From Streptomyces himalayensis subsp. himalayensis (GTDB lineage Bacteria; Actinomycetota; Actinomycetes; Streptomycetales; Streptomycetaceae): 64,000 nt of DNA. The notes beneath the pieces are model-generated. The model had not been told where the DNA came from and did not search any database. It saw nothing but the letters and a program-made list of their open reading frames with translations. The DNA lies in contig NZ_JACEHE010000003.1 of NCBI RefSeq assembly GCF_013778455.1, positions 124,001-188,000 of the forward strand, written 5' to 3'. Shown piece by piece: positions 54,608 through 63,549 of this stretch. A program made the translations under genes and the position numbers. Numbering within the stretch: the stretch's first letter is position 1; each line of letters begins with the position of its first letter.

Positions 54608-55671
54608 GACGTCTCCCGGTACTTGGCCGACACGGCCTTCGCCGCCAGCCCCTCGAAGCGACGGTCGAACAGCTCGGAGGCGTCCTGCTTGGGCACGAAG
54701 CCGCCGTCGGCCAGCAGATCGGCGGTCTCCTGCTCCCACTTGATCGCCTTGTCCCAGCTCACCGGGAACTGCGGCTTGTGGAGGGAGGCGACGATGCGCT
54801 TGCCGTCCTCCTTGGTGACGCCCTGGTCCTTCACGTAGTACGTGCCGATCCATTCGTCGGTGTTCTCCCACGCCCACACCAGTCCGCGGGACCACAGCGG
54901 GATGAAGTCGCGGACGGCCGCGGCCTTCGCCTCGTCGTTCAGCACCTCGGTGGGCGCCCACAACACGGTCAGCAGGTCCACGACATCCGTCTTCACACCG
55001 CGGGCGCCGTCCTTCTCGTACTGGCCGAGGTACTTCGTGAGCGTCGGCTCGCCGAGCGGGGCCACATCGACCTGCTTGGACTGAAGAGCGGTCAGGAACT
55101 GCGTGCTGGGCAGGGCGACCAGTTCGACATCGCTGTTGCTGAGGCCTGCCTCCTTCAGGGCCCGAAGTACGACGACACCCTGCGCCTGGCCCTGGGAGAA
55201 GCCGATCTTCTTGCCGCGGAAGTCCTCGATCTTCTTGATGTCGGAGCCCGGGGCGGTGGCGAAGACGTATGAGGGGTTGGGCCGCACCTGCACCGCGACG
55301 ATTTTGGCGTCGACACCGATGGCGTGGGCCTGGATCGGGGGTATTCCGGCATTGGTGGCCAGGTCGATGGAATGCGCGCGGAAGCCCTGAATGATGTCGG
55401 GGCCCGCGCTCAGATTCGGCCACTCCGAGACCGTGAATGTCAGGTCCTTCTCCAGTCCTGCGGGTCCCAGCTGGAGACGTGTGGAGCGGACTGCGATCGA
55501 TAGCTTGGTACCGGGCGGAGGTGACCCGGTCGGCAGTGTTCCGGAGGGTTCTGCCGCGGTGGTGGCCGTTCTGGTCTGCGGAGCGCATGCTGCGAGGCTG
55601 AGTATCGTCCCGCCGGCGAGGGCGATGAATGTCCTGCGATCGACGGCTTTCCGGGCTTCATGAAATGACAT
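54604..55671 (-). CDS. Sulfonate-type ABC substrate-binding lipoprotein (SsuA-like)
   Basis: This 355-residue exported protein has a combined twin-arginine/lipoprotein signal (DRRTFIALAGGTILSLAAC, Cys about 29), then a type-2 periplasmic fold with FTVSEWPNLSAGPDIIQGFR, IDLATNAGIPPIQAHA and PGSDIKKIEDFRGKKIGFSQ. The ATG at 55671 has AGGAGA ten bases upstream. It delivers the ligand to the SsuC/SsuB-like pair downstream. Aliphatic or aromatic sulfonates are the probable ligands. Confidence 0.9.
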   Translation of the reverse strand: MSFHEARKAVDRRTFIALAGGTILSLAACAPQTRTATTAAEPSGTLPTGSPPPGTKLSIAVRSTRLQLGPAGLEKDLTFTVSEWPNLSAGPDIIQGFRAHSIDLATNAGIPPIQAHAIGVDAKIVAVQVRPNPSYVFATAPGSDIKKIEDFRGKKIGFSQGQAQGVVVLRALKEAGLSNSDVELVALPSTQFLTALQSKQVDVAPLGEPTLTKYLGQYEKDGARGVKTDVVDLLTVLWAPTEVLNDEAKAAAVRDFIPLWSRGLVWAWENTDEWIGTYYVKDQGVTKEDGKRIVASLHKPQFPVSWDKAIKWEQETADLLADGGFVPKQDASELFDRRFEGLAAKAVSAKYRETS

Positions 55672-55709
55672 GGTGAATTCTCCTGACTTATGGTGGATGT
55701 GGCGAGTGG

Positions 55710-56237
55710 TCAGATGGAGTGGTAGGCGCCGTCGAGAAAGAGGAGCGGGCTGCGCCCCTCGTCGAGCCAGGAGTCGACGACCCGGGCGATGACGATCCGG
55801 TGGTCGCCCGCCGGGACGAGTTGCTCGATGTCCAGCCGCAGCCAGCCGGCCACGTCGTTGAGGACCGGTTCGCCCTGAGGCAGTCGCCGCCAGTCGGTCG
55901 GCGCCGCGAAACGGTCGATGCCGCTGGTGGCGAATGTGGTGGCCAGTGCCTGTTGGTCGGCACCGAGGAAGTTGACCACCGCGGTGGCGGCCCGCTCGAT
56001 GTGCGGCCAGGAGGAGGTGGTGGTCCCGATGGCGAAGGACACCAGCGGCGGATCGAGCGACAGGGAGGTGAGCGAGGTGGCGGTGAAGCCGACCGGCCCG
56101 AGGCCGGCGTCCGCGGTGACGACCACGACGCCGGCGGGATACCTTCGGAACGCCTGTTTGAAACGCTTCGGCGCGATACCCGCGACGGCATCTGCATCGG
56201 AGGATGTCTCGGAATACGAAGACACGGTGACAGTCAT
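55710..56237 (-). CDS. NAD(P)H:flavin reductase
   Basis: This 175-residue FMN-reductase-domain protein (RIFSSP-like fold) reads FKQAFRRYPAGVVVVTADAG, VGFTATSLTSLSLDPPLVSF (about 50-69), NFLGADQQALATTFATSGID and C-terminal LLFLDGAYHSI. It supplies FMNH2 to LLM-type oxygenases. It is the only flavin reductase seen in the window, although at least eight LLM and two DszC-type enzymes need reduced flavin. The ATG at 56237 has AGGAGA four bases upstream, and the gene leads the ssu-type operon. Confidence 0.92.
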   Translation of the reverse strand: MTVTVSSYSETSSDADAVAGIAPKRFKQAFRRYPAGVVVVTADAGLGPVGFTATSLTSLSLDPPLVSFAIGTTTSSWPHIERAATAVVNFLGADQQALATTFATSGIDRFAAPTDWRRLPQGEPVLNDVAGWLRLDIEQLVPAGDHRIVIARVVDSWLDEGRSPLLFLDGAYHSI

Positions 56238-56381
56238 CTTCTCTCCTGGGATGGAGCATCGAAAAGGCGGACTCGGCGCGCGAACGAGAAACTCAGAACG
56301 GGCAGGCCGAAGAGACGAGGCGTGCAGGCGTACAGAGATACGCACTCAGGTGCGGCGCACTCGCGTGAATCGGTCGCTGGT

Positions 56382-56504
56382 TTATCGGTGGCCCGGACAG
56401 CAGCGACAACAGAAAGGCCGGGCGAAGACGCCGACCGGCACGGTCGCCCGGCAGCGGCATGCCACTGAGGGCAGGCGCTGGGGAATCCACTGTCGACCGG
56501 TCAT
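56382..56504 (-). CDS. Cysteine-rich leader peptide of the ssu-type operon
   Basis: This is a 40-codon ORF starting at the ATG at 56504. It reads QRLPSVACRCRATV in the middle and ends FARPFCCRCCPGHR, giving six cysteines including CCRCC just before the stop. It lacks the RRHVD core of the other leaders, but its position (145 bases before the flavin reductase) and Cys codons fit the same role. A -10-like GAAGAT (56511-56516) ends six bases before the ATG, so the mRNA may be leaderless. Confidence 0.65.
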   Translation of the reverse strand: MTGRQWIPQRLPSVACRCRATVPVGVFARPFCCRCCPGHR

Positions 56505-56510
56505 GAATCC

Positions 56511-56540
56511 ATCTTCCCGTTCCGGCCGGGAGCCGGTCAA
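56511..56540 (-). promoter_or_regulatory. Promoter of the ssu-type operon
   Basis: Read on the - strand, TTGACC (56540-56535) and GAAGAT (56516-56511) are 18 bases apart. The region upstream (56541-56570) is unusually AT-rich for this genome (ACTTAATTCAGAAAGTTGC). Transcription would start near the first base of the leader ORF. Confidence 0.5.
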
Positions 56541-56581
56541 CAAAGCAACTTTCTGAATTAAGTCGGGAACTGAAATACCGC

Positions 56582-57841
56582 TCAGGAGACGGCGGGTAGC
56601 GCGGGCCACGGGCCCAGTGGGTCGGCGTACAGCGCTCCCAACGCCACCGCGCCACCGGCGGTGGCCAGCACCGATCCCGTGAAACTGCTCGGCACCACGG
56701 CTCGTTCCGGGTCGTCGCAGACCCAGGAGCGCTCTGCCACTTCCGTCCGCAGATCGGCGAGGCACTGCGGCAGCCGGCCCGCACCGGGCTCGACGACCAC
56801 CAGGACCTCGGGGTCGAACATGTCCAGGAGCAGTGCCGCTGCCTGGCCGACCAGCCGCGCCCGACGGCGGAAGAGCGCCACCGCCCGTGCCTCACCGACC
56901 AGCGCCCGCTCCAGCAGCTCGGTGAACGACCCGACCAACAGGCCCTGTTCGGCGGCTTGCCGCACCATGGCGCGCTCCGACACCTCGGACTGCAGGCACC
57001 CCCTCCGCCCGCACGAGCACGGCTCGGCACCGCCGGACCCGGCCGACCCGAGCGGCAGATGAGCCACGCTCCCCGCCCCGGAGCGGGGCCCGAGGTGCAT
57101 GGCCCCCGCGGTGGCGAACGCCGCGTCCACGACCGCGCCGACGAACAGGAGCACCGTGCTGGCCCGGGTGGTGGCCTCGCCCAGCATTTGCTCGGCGCGC
57201 GCCAACGCCCGTGCGTGGCTGTCCACTTGGACCTGCAGCCCGGTCGCCGCAGCGAGGACGTCGCGTACCGGCACATCGCGCCAGCCGAGCTGCGGATGCT
57301 CGATGACCACGCCGGCCTCCGGGTCCACCCGGTGTCCGGTGGCCACGCCCAAGGCCAACACGGCCCGGCCGGCCGCATGGGCCGTCACCAGCCGGGGAAG
57401 GCGAGTTGCCAGGTCATCGAGTATCCGCTGCGCGTCGGTGCCCCGGTGCGGCTGCCGGTCCTCGGCCAGGATCCGGCCACGCAGGTCCATGAGGGAGACG
57501 GTCGAGTGAGCGACGGCGATGTGTGCGCCGGCCACCACATGGCGGCCGGTGTCGATCTCCAACGGTATGTGGGGCCGCCCCAGTCCCTTCGGCCCTGTGG
57601 ACTCCTCACTCTCGCGGACGAGACCACGGGCCATGAGCCGGCCGGTGTGTCCGGTCACGGACGCGGGTGAGAGGCCGGTGAGCCGGGCGACGGTCGAGCG
57701 GGCGACCGGGCCGTGGTCGAGGATGGCGCTCAGAACGGATCCCGCGCCGGAGAGACGGCGGACCGGTCCGGCGGCAGGGATGTCCGAGCGACGTACCGAG
57801 GTGCGGCCACGTCGTGCAGGCGCAGACACAGAGAGACTCAT
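56582..57841 (-). CDS. ROK-family transcriptional regulator
   Basis: This 419-residue regulator has an N-terminal winged HTH (VLSAILDHGPVARSTVARLT, then GLSPASVTGHTGRLMARGLV, about 33-75) and a ROK domain with the zinc motif CSCGRRGCLQS near residues 255-265. It lies directly upstream of the ssu-type operon on the same strand, with that operon's promoter and leader between, so it is a good candidate for its regulator. ROK regulators usually sense sugars; a few are linked to sulfur operons in streptomycetes. The ATG at 57841 is preceded in frame by a GTG. Confidence 0.88.
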   Translation of the reverse strand: MSLSVSAPARRGRTSVRRSDIPAAGPVRRLSGAGSVLSAILDHGPVARSTVARLTGLSPASVTGHTGRLMARGLVRESEESTGPKGLGRPHIPLEIDTGRHVVAGAHIAVAHSTVSLMDLRGRILAEDRQPHRGTDAQRILDDLATRLPRLVTAHAAGRAVLALGVATGHRVDPEAGVVIEHPQLGWRDVPVRDVLAAATGLQVQVDSHARALARAEQMLGEATTRASTVLLFVGAVVDAAFATAGAMHLGPRSGAGSVAHLPLGSAGSGGAEPCSCGRRGCLQSEVSERAMVRQAAEQGLLVGSFTELLERALVGEARAVALFRRRARLVGQAAALLLDMFDPEVLVVVEPGAGRLPQCLADLRTEVAERSWVCDDPERAVVPSSFTGSVLATAGGAVALGALYADPLGPWPALPAVS

Positions 57842-58207
57842 CACAGATGTCTTCCAGGCTCGGTGGCAGCGGGCGATGCGGTGCGTGCTCCTCTACGAAG
57901 CCTCAGGACAGAACCTGCAGAACGCACGGTGGGCGGTCGGAGAATGTCGCTTCTCCCGACGGAAAGGGCACCCCGCGAAGAGCCGAGTGGGAGCTGTCCC
58001 GATGGCAGGCCCGCGCGGGCAGGTATGTTCAGGCCCGGTGACACGCCGCGGAGCACACACGCTTCAGGTCGACATGACCTCGAGTCGTCAGGTGTGCGGA
58101 TCGCTGCATGGGCCGCAAAGTAGCGGAACCACTGTTACCGGTCAAACCGTTGACCGCATCATGGACAGAGGCAGAAGACAGAGGCAGCAGGCAGAGGCGG
58201 AGAATTG
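57842..58207. other. Intergenic region upstream of the ROK gene
   Basis: No gene is recognised. A perfect inverted repeat GGTCAA (58140-58145) / TTGACC (58150-58155) with a four-base centre is the only clear structure; it could be an operator or a promoter element. No leader peptide with the RRHVD core was found here. Confidence 0.4.
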
Positions 58208-59476
58208 TCAGCCGACCTGACGGTCGCGGCCCGCGACGAGGCCGGCTGCGAGTTGCGGCAGCATGAGCAGGGCCATGAAGACCAGCGGTACCTTCCAGCC
58301 GCCGCTGTGCTCGTAGAGAGCGCCGACCAGGATGGGTCCGGGGATCGACAGCAGGTATCCGGTGCTCTGCGCGAAGGCTGACAGCCGGATCACGGTCGCG
58401 CTGTCACGCCCGCGCATTCCGATCATGGTGAGCGCCAGTGGGAACGAGCAGTTGGCGACGCCGAGCAGGCAGGCCCACAGCCACGGTGCCGCGGCCGGGG
58501 CGGCCCACAGTCCGGCGTATCCGGCAAGGCCGAACAGCCCGATCGTGACAGCCACCCCGCTCTGTTTGCGTAGCCCCCCGGCAACGGCGGCCAGCGCGAA
58601 GGACAGGGGGATGCCGAGCACCGAAGTGACGGCGAACAGCAGGCCGGCGGTCTCGGCGGACAGTCCGGCATCGCGGAAGATCTGCGGCAGCCAGCCGATG
58701 ATGACGTATGCGGCGGTGGCCTGCAGGCCGAAGTAGACGGCGAGCGCCCAGGCGGTCGGGCTGCGGGTGAGGTGCGGGTGGGTGGCCGAGCCCCGTACGG
58801 AAGGTTCCGCTGCCGACAACCGGTTGGCCGTGCCGGCGGGGTCACGGCCATTGCCGTCACGGGCCAGGAAGAGCCAGGGCGGTACGGCGACCGCGGCGAG
58901 CAGCGACCAGGCGCCCAGGCCGACCCGCCAGTCGCCGCCGAACGCCCGGGCCAGCGGAACGGTGACGGCTGCGGCGGTCGAGGCACCGACGTTGAGGGCC
59001 ACGGAGTAGAAGCCGGTCATCGCGCCGACCCGATGCGGGAAGCGCTCCTTGACCACGACGGGCAGCAGGACGTTGGCCACCGCGATTCCGGCGAGCGGGA
59101 GAGTGCTCAGTGCGACGAACAGGGCGCTGTTCGTCGAGAGGGGGCGCAGGGCCAGGCCCGCCGCGATCGCCGCCATGCCGGTCACGAGGACGGTGTCGGG
59201 CCCGAAGCGGCGGGCAAGACGGGGGGCGGTGAAGCCGACCAGCGCGAAGCACACCGCCGGCATGGAGGTGAGCAGCCCGGCGGCGGTGGCGCTCATGCCC
59301 AGGCCGGCACGGGCCTCTTCGAGCACCGGGCCGACGCTGGTGACCGCAGGCCGCAGGTTCACCGCGGCGAGCATCAGGGCGAGGGGCGCGAGGCGACGTA
59401 TCCAGACGACAGACCGGAGCGCGTCCTGCTGCGGCCCTGTGCGGCCCGGCTCTACCGCTTCATCATCAGAAGACAC
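58208..59476 (-). CDS. MFS transporter, CynX/NimT type
   Basis: This 422-residue membrane protein has 12 hydrophobic segments and the CynX-family start LAPLALMLAAVNLRPAVTSV, plus FTAPRLARRFGPDTVLVTGM (motif A-like) and LSIPGPILVGALYEHSGGWK. Members export cyanate, nitroimidazoles or other small compounds. A FadR/GntR-type regulator fragment starts divergently 22 bases away and probably once controlled this gene. The substrate is unknown. Confidence 0.87.
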   Translation of the reverse strand: MSSDDEAVEPGRTGPQQDALRSVVWIRRLAPLALMLAAVNLRPAVTSVGPVLEEARAGLGMSATAAGLLTSMPAVCFALVGFTAPRLARRFGPDTVLVTGMAAIAAGLALRPLSTNSALFVALSTLPLAGIAVANVLLPVVVKERFPHRVGAMTGFYSVALNVGASTAAAVTVPLARAFGGDWRVGLGAWSLLAAVAVPPWLFLARDGNGRDPAGTANRLSAAEPSVRGSATHPHLTRSPTAWALAVYFGLQATAAYVIIGWLPQIFRDAGLSAETAGLLFAVTSVLGIPLSFALAAVAGGLRKQSGVAVTIGLFGLAGYAGLWAAPAAAPWLWACLLGVANCSFPLALTMIGMRGRDSATVIRLSAFAQSTGYLLSIPGPILVGALYEHSGGWKVPLVFMALLMLPQLAAGLVAGRDRQVG

Positions 59477-59498
59477 CCACGGATCGTATAATCATGGG

Positions 59499-59609
59499 AT
59501 GACTCTGTGTCGAGTCCCGCGCCCGACCGAACTGTTCGACCACGTGGTCGCCCGGCTGCGCCGGCAGGTCACGTCCGGAGCCTGGCCGGTGGGATCCCGC
59601 ATTCCGACA
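59499..59609 (+). pseudogene. N-terminal fragment of a FadR/GntR-type regulator
   Basis: About 37 codons read RPTELFDHVVARLRRQVTSG then AWPVGSRIPT, the classic opening of FadR-subfamily regulators. It breaks off around 59607, right where the winged helix should continue. The open frame beyond reads as antisense of a permease fragment. It was divergent from the CynX-like transporter. Confidence 0.82.
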
Positions 59610-59782
59610 AGCTGGCCGTTGCCCCACAGTTCGCCTGCGGCCCGGACGACGCCGGCGGGCGACTCGAGGACGTCGGAGGTGAGCACGCCGGTGGCGGAGG
59701 CAGCCCACCACAGGGCCAGCAGCACCAGCGGGCCCAGGGCGCGTACCGTCAGCGAGTACGTCCGGGAGCGGGGCCGGCGCAC
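59605..59782 (-). pseudogene. N-terminal fragment of an SsuC-type permease
   Basis: On the - strand a frame from a GTG at 59782 reads RTYSLTVRALGPLVLLALWW, then AASATGVLTSDVLESPAGVV and ELWGNGQLV, the beginning of a sulfonate ABC permease. It ends at about 59605, where the opposite-strand GntR fragment begins. Only one membrane segment is left. A deletion joining two 5' gene parts head to head explains both fragments. Confidence 0.78.
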
Positions 59783-59996
59783 GGGAGCACGCGGGACGAC
59801 CAGTCCCTCGTGATCCGAGACCGGCGGCGCGGGTCCACGTCATGCGCGCCTTCACTGTGGCGGCCTGGGCGTTCGCACGGGGAGCCGAGAGCGGCCGCAC
59901 CTGGGCCGACTTGCCCCTGACGTGCGGGTCAAGAGTTAGCTTCGCCGCACCTGCACGGCATGTGTGCCACCGCCTCGACCTGCCAGGAGCCCGAAG

Positions 59997-61022
59997 ATGC
60001 CCGCTGCTCTCCCCCGTACCGCGCGTGAAGTCCGGATCGCCGCCCTCCCCGAGGGGCTGCCCTCGCCGGAACACTTCGCCGTCGTCGAGACGCCGCTGCC
60101 CGAGCCCGGACCGGGCCGGCTGCTCGTCCGGAACCGGTACTTCCTGGTGTTCCCCGGACTGCGCACCTTGATGGGAACAGAGACGGACGACGTGCCCCTG
60201 CCGCCACTGCGAACCGGCGACACGCTGTTCGGTCCTGCCGTCGGAGAGGTCGTCACCGCGCCGGACGGCAGTCCGTTGCGCCCAGGTGACGCCGTCCTGC
60301 ACATGCTCGGCTGGCGCGAGTACGCAGAGGTGGCCATCGCGGACTGCGCCCTGCTGGACGGCTCGCTACCCGACCCGGTCGCCTACCTGGCCCAGGGATC
60401 GGCCGCCTACGGCGCAATGACCCGGCTTGCCGAAGTCCGCCCGGGGGACGTCGTCTTCGTGACCGGAGCGGCGGGAGCGGTCGGCTCCCTGGCCGGGCAG
60501 ATCGCCCGGCTCCTGGGTGCCGCGAGGGTGATCGGCAGCACCGGCTCGCCGCAGAAGGCCGAGCGGCTCGTGTCGGAGCTGGGGTACGACGCGGTCGTGC
60601 TGCGAGGGGCCGGCCCGATCGCTCCCCAGCTCGACGATGCGGCGCCCGAAGGCATCGACGTGCTGCTGGACACGGTCGGAGGCGAGCAACTGGCCGCCGC
60701 CCTCGGTGCGGCCCGGCAGGGCGCCCGCTTCGCCCTCATCGGGGCGCTCGCAGGGCAACTGTCGGCCGGGCGGGCCGGCGGCAGCGCACCCGTGGAGATC
60801 GACTCCTACCGGCTGGTCGTCAAGGGCATCTCGTTGCGAGGCTACAGCGGCGGTGACCATCCCGACGTGGAGCAGGAGTGGACCGAGCGCTTCGGCGCGT
60901 GGCTGCGCTCCGGCCGGATCCGCTTCCCCTACACGCCGATCGCCGGCATCGATCGTGCCTCGCAGGCGTTGCCGGATCTCATCGGCGGACGGCACTTCGG
61001 TGCTGCCATAGTGGAGTTGTAG
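59997..61022 (+). CDS. NADP-dependent MDR oxidoreductase (quinone/PTGR-like)
   Basis: This 341-residue zinc-less medium-chain reductase has an N-terminal FAVVETPLPEPGPGRLLVRN, nucleotide-binding VFVTGAAGAVGSLAGQIARL (about 151-170) and C-terminal PYTPIAGIDRASQALPDLIG. These enzymes reduce activated double bonds with NADPH. The ATG at 59997 has CAGGAG about eight bases upstream. The following MerR gene lies 80 bases away on the same strand and may control or be co-transcribed with it. Confidence 0.9.
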   Translation: MPAALPRTAREVRIAALPEGLPSPEHFAVVETPLPEPGPGRLLVRNRYFLVFPGLRTLMGTETDDVPLPPLRTGDTLFGPAVGEVVTAPDGSPLRPGDAVLHMLGWREYAEVAIADCALLDGSLPDPVAYLAQGSAAYGAMTRLAEVRPGDVVFVTGAAGAVGSLAGQIARLLGAARVIGSTGSPQKAERLVSELGYDAVVLRGAGPIAPQLDDAAPEGIDVLLDTVGGEQLAAALGAARQGARFALIGALAGQLSAGRAGGSAPVEIDSYRLVVKGISLRGYSGGDHPDVEQEWTERFGAWLRSGRIRFPYTPIAGIDRASQALPDLIGGRHFGAAIVEL

Positions 61023-61102
61023 GAGCGGCGCACGGCAGGTCGCCGTCCACGGGGGCAGGAGCGGCTACGGCGCGATGCCGCCGTACGGAGCCGGGAGGGC
61101 GG

Positions 61103-61474
61103 ATGAGGATCGGCGAAGCGGCGGCGGCAGCCGGTACCACCCCGAGGGCACTGCGGTTCTACGAGCAGCGCGGGCTGCTCCCCCCGCCCGCCCGCACCTC
61201 CTCCGGTCAGCGGGAGTACGGGCCGGGCGAGGTCGCCTTGGTACGCGTCATCCGCGAACTGCTGGCTCTGGGCCTCACCGTCGAGGACCTGCGCAGCCGC
61301 GCCCACCGCCTCCACCTGCTCGCCCAGAACCCCCAGGCGCGGTGCGACTCCTCCGGCCGCCCAGGCGCCTTCTCCGAGGTCGTCGACCGCCGACTCGCGA
61401 CCCTGGACGGCGAGATCGACCGGCTCACCCGTCTGCGGGAGAACCTCGCACGGCGCGCCTCCGGAAACGGCTGA
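61103..61474 (+). CDS. MerR-family regulator
   Basis: This 123-residue protein has an N-terminal HTH MRIGEAAAAAGTTPRALRFY EQRG-type (about 1-25), a second helix TSSGQREYGPGEVALVRVIR, then a coiled coil (VVDRRLATLDGEIDRLTRLR). One cysteine lies in NPQARCDSSG, so metal or thiol sensing is uncertain. GGGAGG precedes the ATG. It probably regulates the oxidoreductase upstream. Confidence 0.88.
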   Translation: MRIGEAAAAAGTTPRALRFYEQRGLLPPPARTSSGQREYGPGEVALVRVIRELLALGLTVEDLRSRAHRLHLLAQNPQARCDSSGRPGAFSEVVDRRLATLDGEIDRLTRLRENLARRASGNG

Positions 61475-61831
61475 CGTCCGGACCTCGGCGCTCACGCCTG
61501 CGCGGGGGCGCTGGCAGGCATCGGTATCGAGGGGCTCGTGGACAGCGGGCTGCGCGGCGGCGACGGTCACCCGGCGCCGCTGGTCTCTGGGTCGCGGCGG
61601 TAGGAGGCCGCCGGCGAGCCAGTAGAGGAAAGCGACGAAGCGGAAGGGGACACGGGCGCGGACGGCGGGCAGAGTACCGGGTAGGCGCGAGTGCCGCCGG
61701 CCCCGACTGAGCGGCGCCTCTGACGTCAACCGCGTCGGGTACAACGTGTGCACGGGCGGCGTGGGCCCGAGGGCGGCGGCGAACGCCACACTTCGGCTCC
61801 CTTCTGTATTCCGGAGCCGGGACCCGTTGCG
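61475..61831. other. Intergenic region between MerR and TauE/SafE genes
   Basis: Several open frames cross this stretch, but none has a recognisable protein sequence or ribosome site. No clear terminator was found between the two convergent genes. Confidence 0.4.
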
Positions 61832-62617
61832 TCATCGCAGTGACTGAACGGCGTAGAGGGTCCCGAAGGCGGCGGCCAGGGCGCCGAGCAGTACGCGCAG
61901 GGCGGTCTCGGGCAGACGGGGCTGCAGGTGCGCCCCAAGGTAACCGCCGATCAGCCCGCCCAAGCCGCAGGCCAGCCCGAGGTACCAGTCGGGGGCGACG
62001 TCACCGGAGCCGGTCAGGGACAGTAGTGCGAAGGCCGCGGCACCGGCCACGGAAGTGACGAAGGTGGAGGCGAGGGCGGCGGGGGCGACCTGGCTCACCG
62101 GCATGCCTCGGCCGACCAGGACAGGGCCGAGGATGGAGCCGCCGCCGATTCCGTAGAGCCCGCCGACGGCCCCGACGGCCAAGGCCAGGCCGGTGACGAT
62201 CCGGCGGGAGGGTTCCGCCGCCGGGGCGGACGGCCGGGCAGGCCGGAAGGTACGGGCGATCAGCCACAGGCCCAGCGGCATCAGCAATCCGGCGACCAGA
62301 AGGCGGAAGACGGTGGCTCCGGGGACGGCGAAGACACGCACCACTGCGCCGATGACCACGCCGGGCAGAGTGCCGATCACCAAACGGCGGGTCAGCGGGC
62401 TGTTCAGCAGGCCCGCACGGCGGTAGCGCAGCAGGGCGCCAGGCCCGGCCACCACGTTGAACAACAGGTTGGTGGGGGTGACCGCCGGACTGGGCACGCC
62501 GAACACGCTCAGCTGCACGGGCAGCAGGAACACCGCACCCGAGACCCCTACAGGCGCGGTCACCACCGCGATCATCAGGCCGACGGCCAGACCGTACAGT
62601 TCCGTCGACCCTGCCAC
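61832..62617 (-). CDS. TauE/SafE-family sulfite/anion exporter
   Basis: This 261-residue membrane protein has about eight hydrophobic segments and the family motifs VGVSGAVFLLPVQLSVFGVP, PTNLLFNVVAGPGALLRYRR and VGAVGGLYGIGGGSILGPVL. Members move sulfite, sulfonates or related anions. I place the start at the GTG at 62617, with GGGGG about six bases upstream; a longer frame exists. Export of excess sulfite from desulfonation would fit the window, but the gene has its own promoter region (palindrome CGTTCGAACG at 62631-62640). Confidence 0.87.
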   Translation of the reverse strand: MAGSTELYGLAVGLMIAVVTAPVGVSGAVFLLPVQLSVFGVPSPAVTPTNLLFNVVAGPGALLRYRRAGLLNSPLTRRLVIGTLPGVVIGAVVRVFAVPGATVFRLLVAGLLMPLGLWLIARTFRPARPSAPAAEPSRRIVTGLALAVGAVGGLYGIGGGSILGPVLVGRGMPVSQVAPAALASTFVTSVAGAAAFALLSLTGSGDVAPDWYLGLACGLGGLIGGYLGAHLQPRLPETALRVLLGALAAAFGTLYAVQSLR

Positions 62618-62630
62618 TTCAGCCCCCGAT

Positions 62631-62640
62631 CGTTCGAACG
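62631..62640. promoter_or_regulatory. Palindrome upstream of the TauE/SafE gene
   Basis: CGTTCGAACG is a perfect ten-base palindrome 14 bases before the exporter start, a position suitable for an operator. No known regulator matches it. Confidence 0.35.
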
Positions 62641-63023
62641 TCCGCCCAGTATCGCTGCCGCGCTCTGACGCCGTCGTCAAAGGGTTCCTGCTGCCGAGCG
62701 GCAGCATTGCGCGGGAGAAGGGCGGTGCAGAGTGCCGGTGGCGTACGGCGATCGCTTCCCACGAGGTGCGGGCCGCGTAGTAGCCAGGCGTCCCCGCGCC
62801 GACGACGGCCCGAGGCGGGTCGTGGCCGCGGGCGGGCCACCTACTAGCCTCGCCAAGCCGTTCGGGAGCGTCCCGCCTCTAGCCTGCGGTCGGTTGCGGC
62901 GGCGGCCAGCTGTGGACCGCGAGCGGCTGGGGAGGCGCCCCCGCCGCCGAAGGCCGCCGCCACAGCGCCCGGTACGTCGACCGCCCCAGGGCGACCCCGA
63001 CGATACGGGCGCACTGCGACGCC
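62641..63023. other. Intergenic region
   Basis: No coding sequence or regulatory motif could be supported here. Open frames are GC-driven and lack protein-like text. Confidence 0.4.
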
Positions 63024-63546
63024 GTGGAGATACCCGACCTTCTGCTGGGCTCAATATCCGAGCAGTTGACCGCCGACGAACACGGCGAGCGGCTGTGTGC
63101 CACTCAGGACCCGGATACCGGACTGGCGCCCGAGGTCGGCGAGCCACGCCGACGCCCGACGACGACGGCTTCATCGGCGACGGCGCCGCGCTGTACCACA
63201 TCCTGCCCGTCGGCTACGCCCTCGATCTGTCGGACCTCCCTTCCCTCATCCGTACGCGCCGTACAGCAGATGACGGCGCGTCAACTCGTCGCGCGGCTGG
63301 ACGGACTACCGTGGCGGGACGGTGCATGGGGAGCCGGGGCCTGGATCGACGCGTGGGCCACCGCGGCGCACTGGAACATGCGGCGCGCCGGAGACGACGG
63401 GGCACAGCCGGACGCGCTGGAAGCGCTGTTCGGCTGGGTACTGACCCGGGGCCGGCTGACCTCGCACTCCGCAGCCCATCCGCCCCGAACGCATTCGGCA
63501 TTCTTCCCCCTGCTGAATGCGGCCGTCTCGGAGATCTGTCCGAAGG
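63024..63546 (+). pseudogene. Frameshifted hypothetical gene (terpene-cyclase-repeat-like?)
   Basis: One + frame reads IPDLLLGSISEQLTADEHGE then CATQDPDTGL. A second frame continues DDDGFIGDGAALYHILPVGY ALDL. The first frame then resumes at about 63250 with RAVQQMTARQLVARLDGLPW and GAWGAGAWIDAWATAAHWNM, ending FGWVLTRG. The order and fit of the three pieces suggest one gene broken by at least two frameshifts and missing its 3' end. The text faintly recalls prenyltransferase/cyclase-repeat proteins, but I cannot name it. Confidence 0.5.
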
Positions 63547-63549
63547 AAC

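Noticed and set aside
56293..56460. Overlapping ORF ending LVSSACPF as leader of the ssu-type operon
   Set aside because: Fewer cysteines, poor start context; the frame at 56382-56504 has six cysteines and a promoter right before its ATG. It remains a weak alternative.
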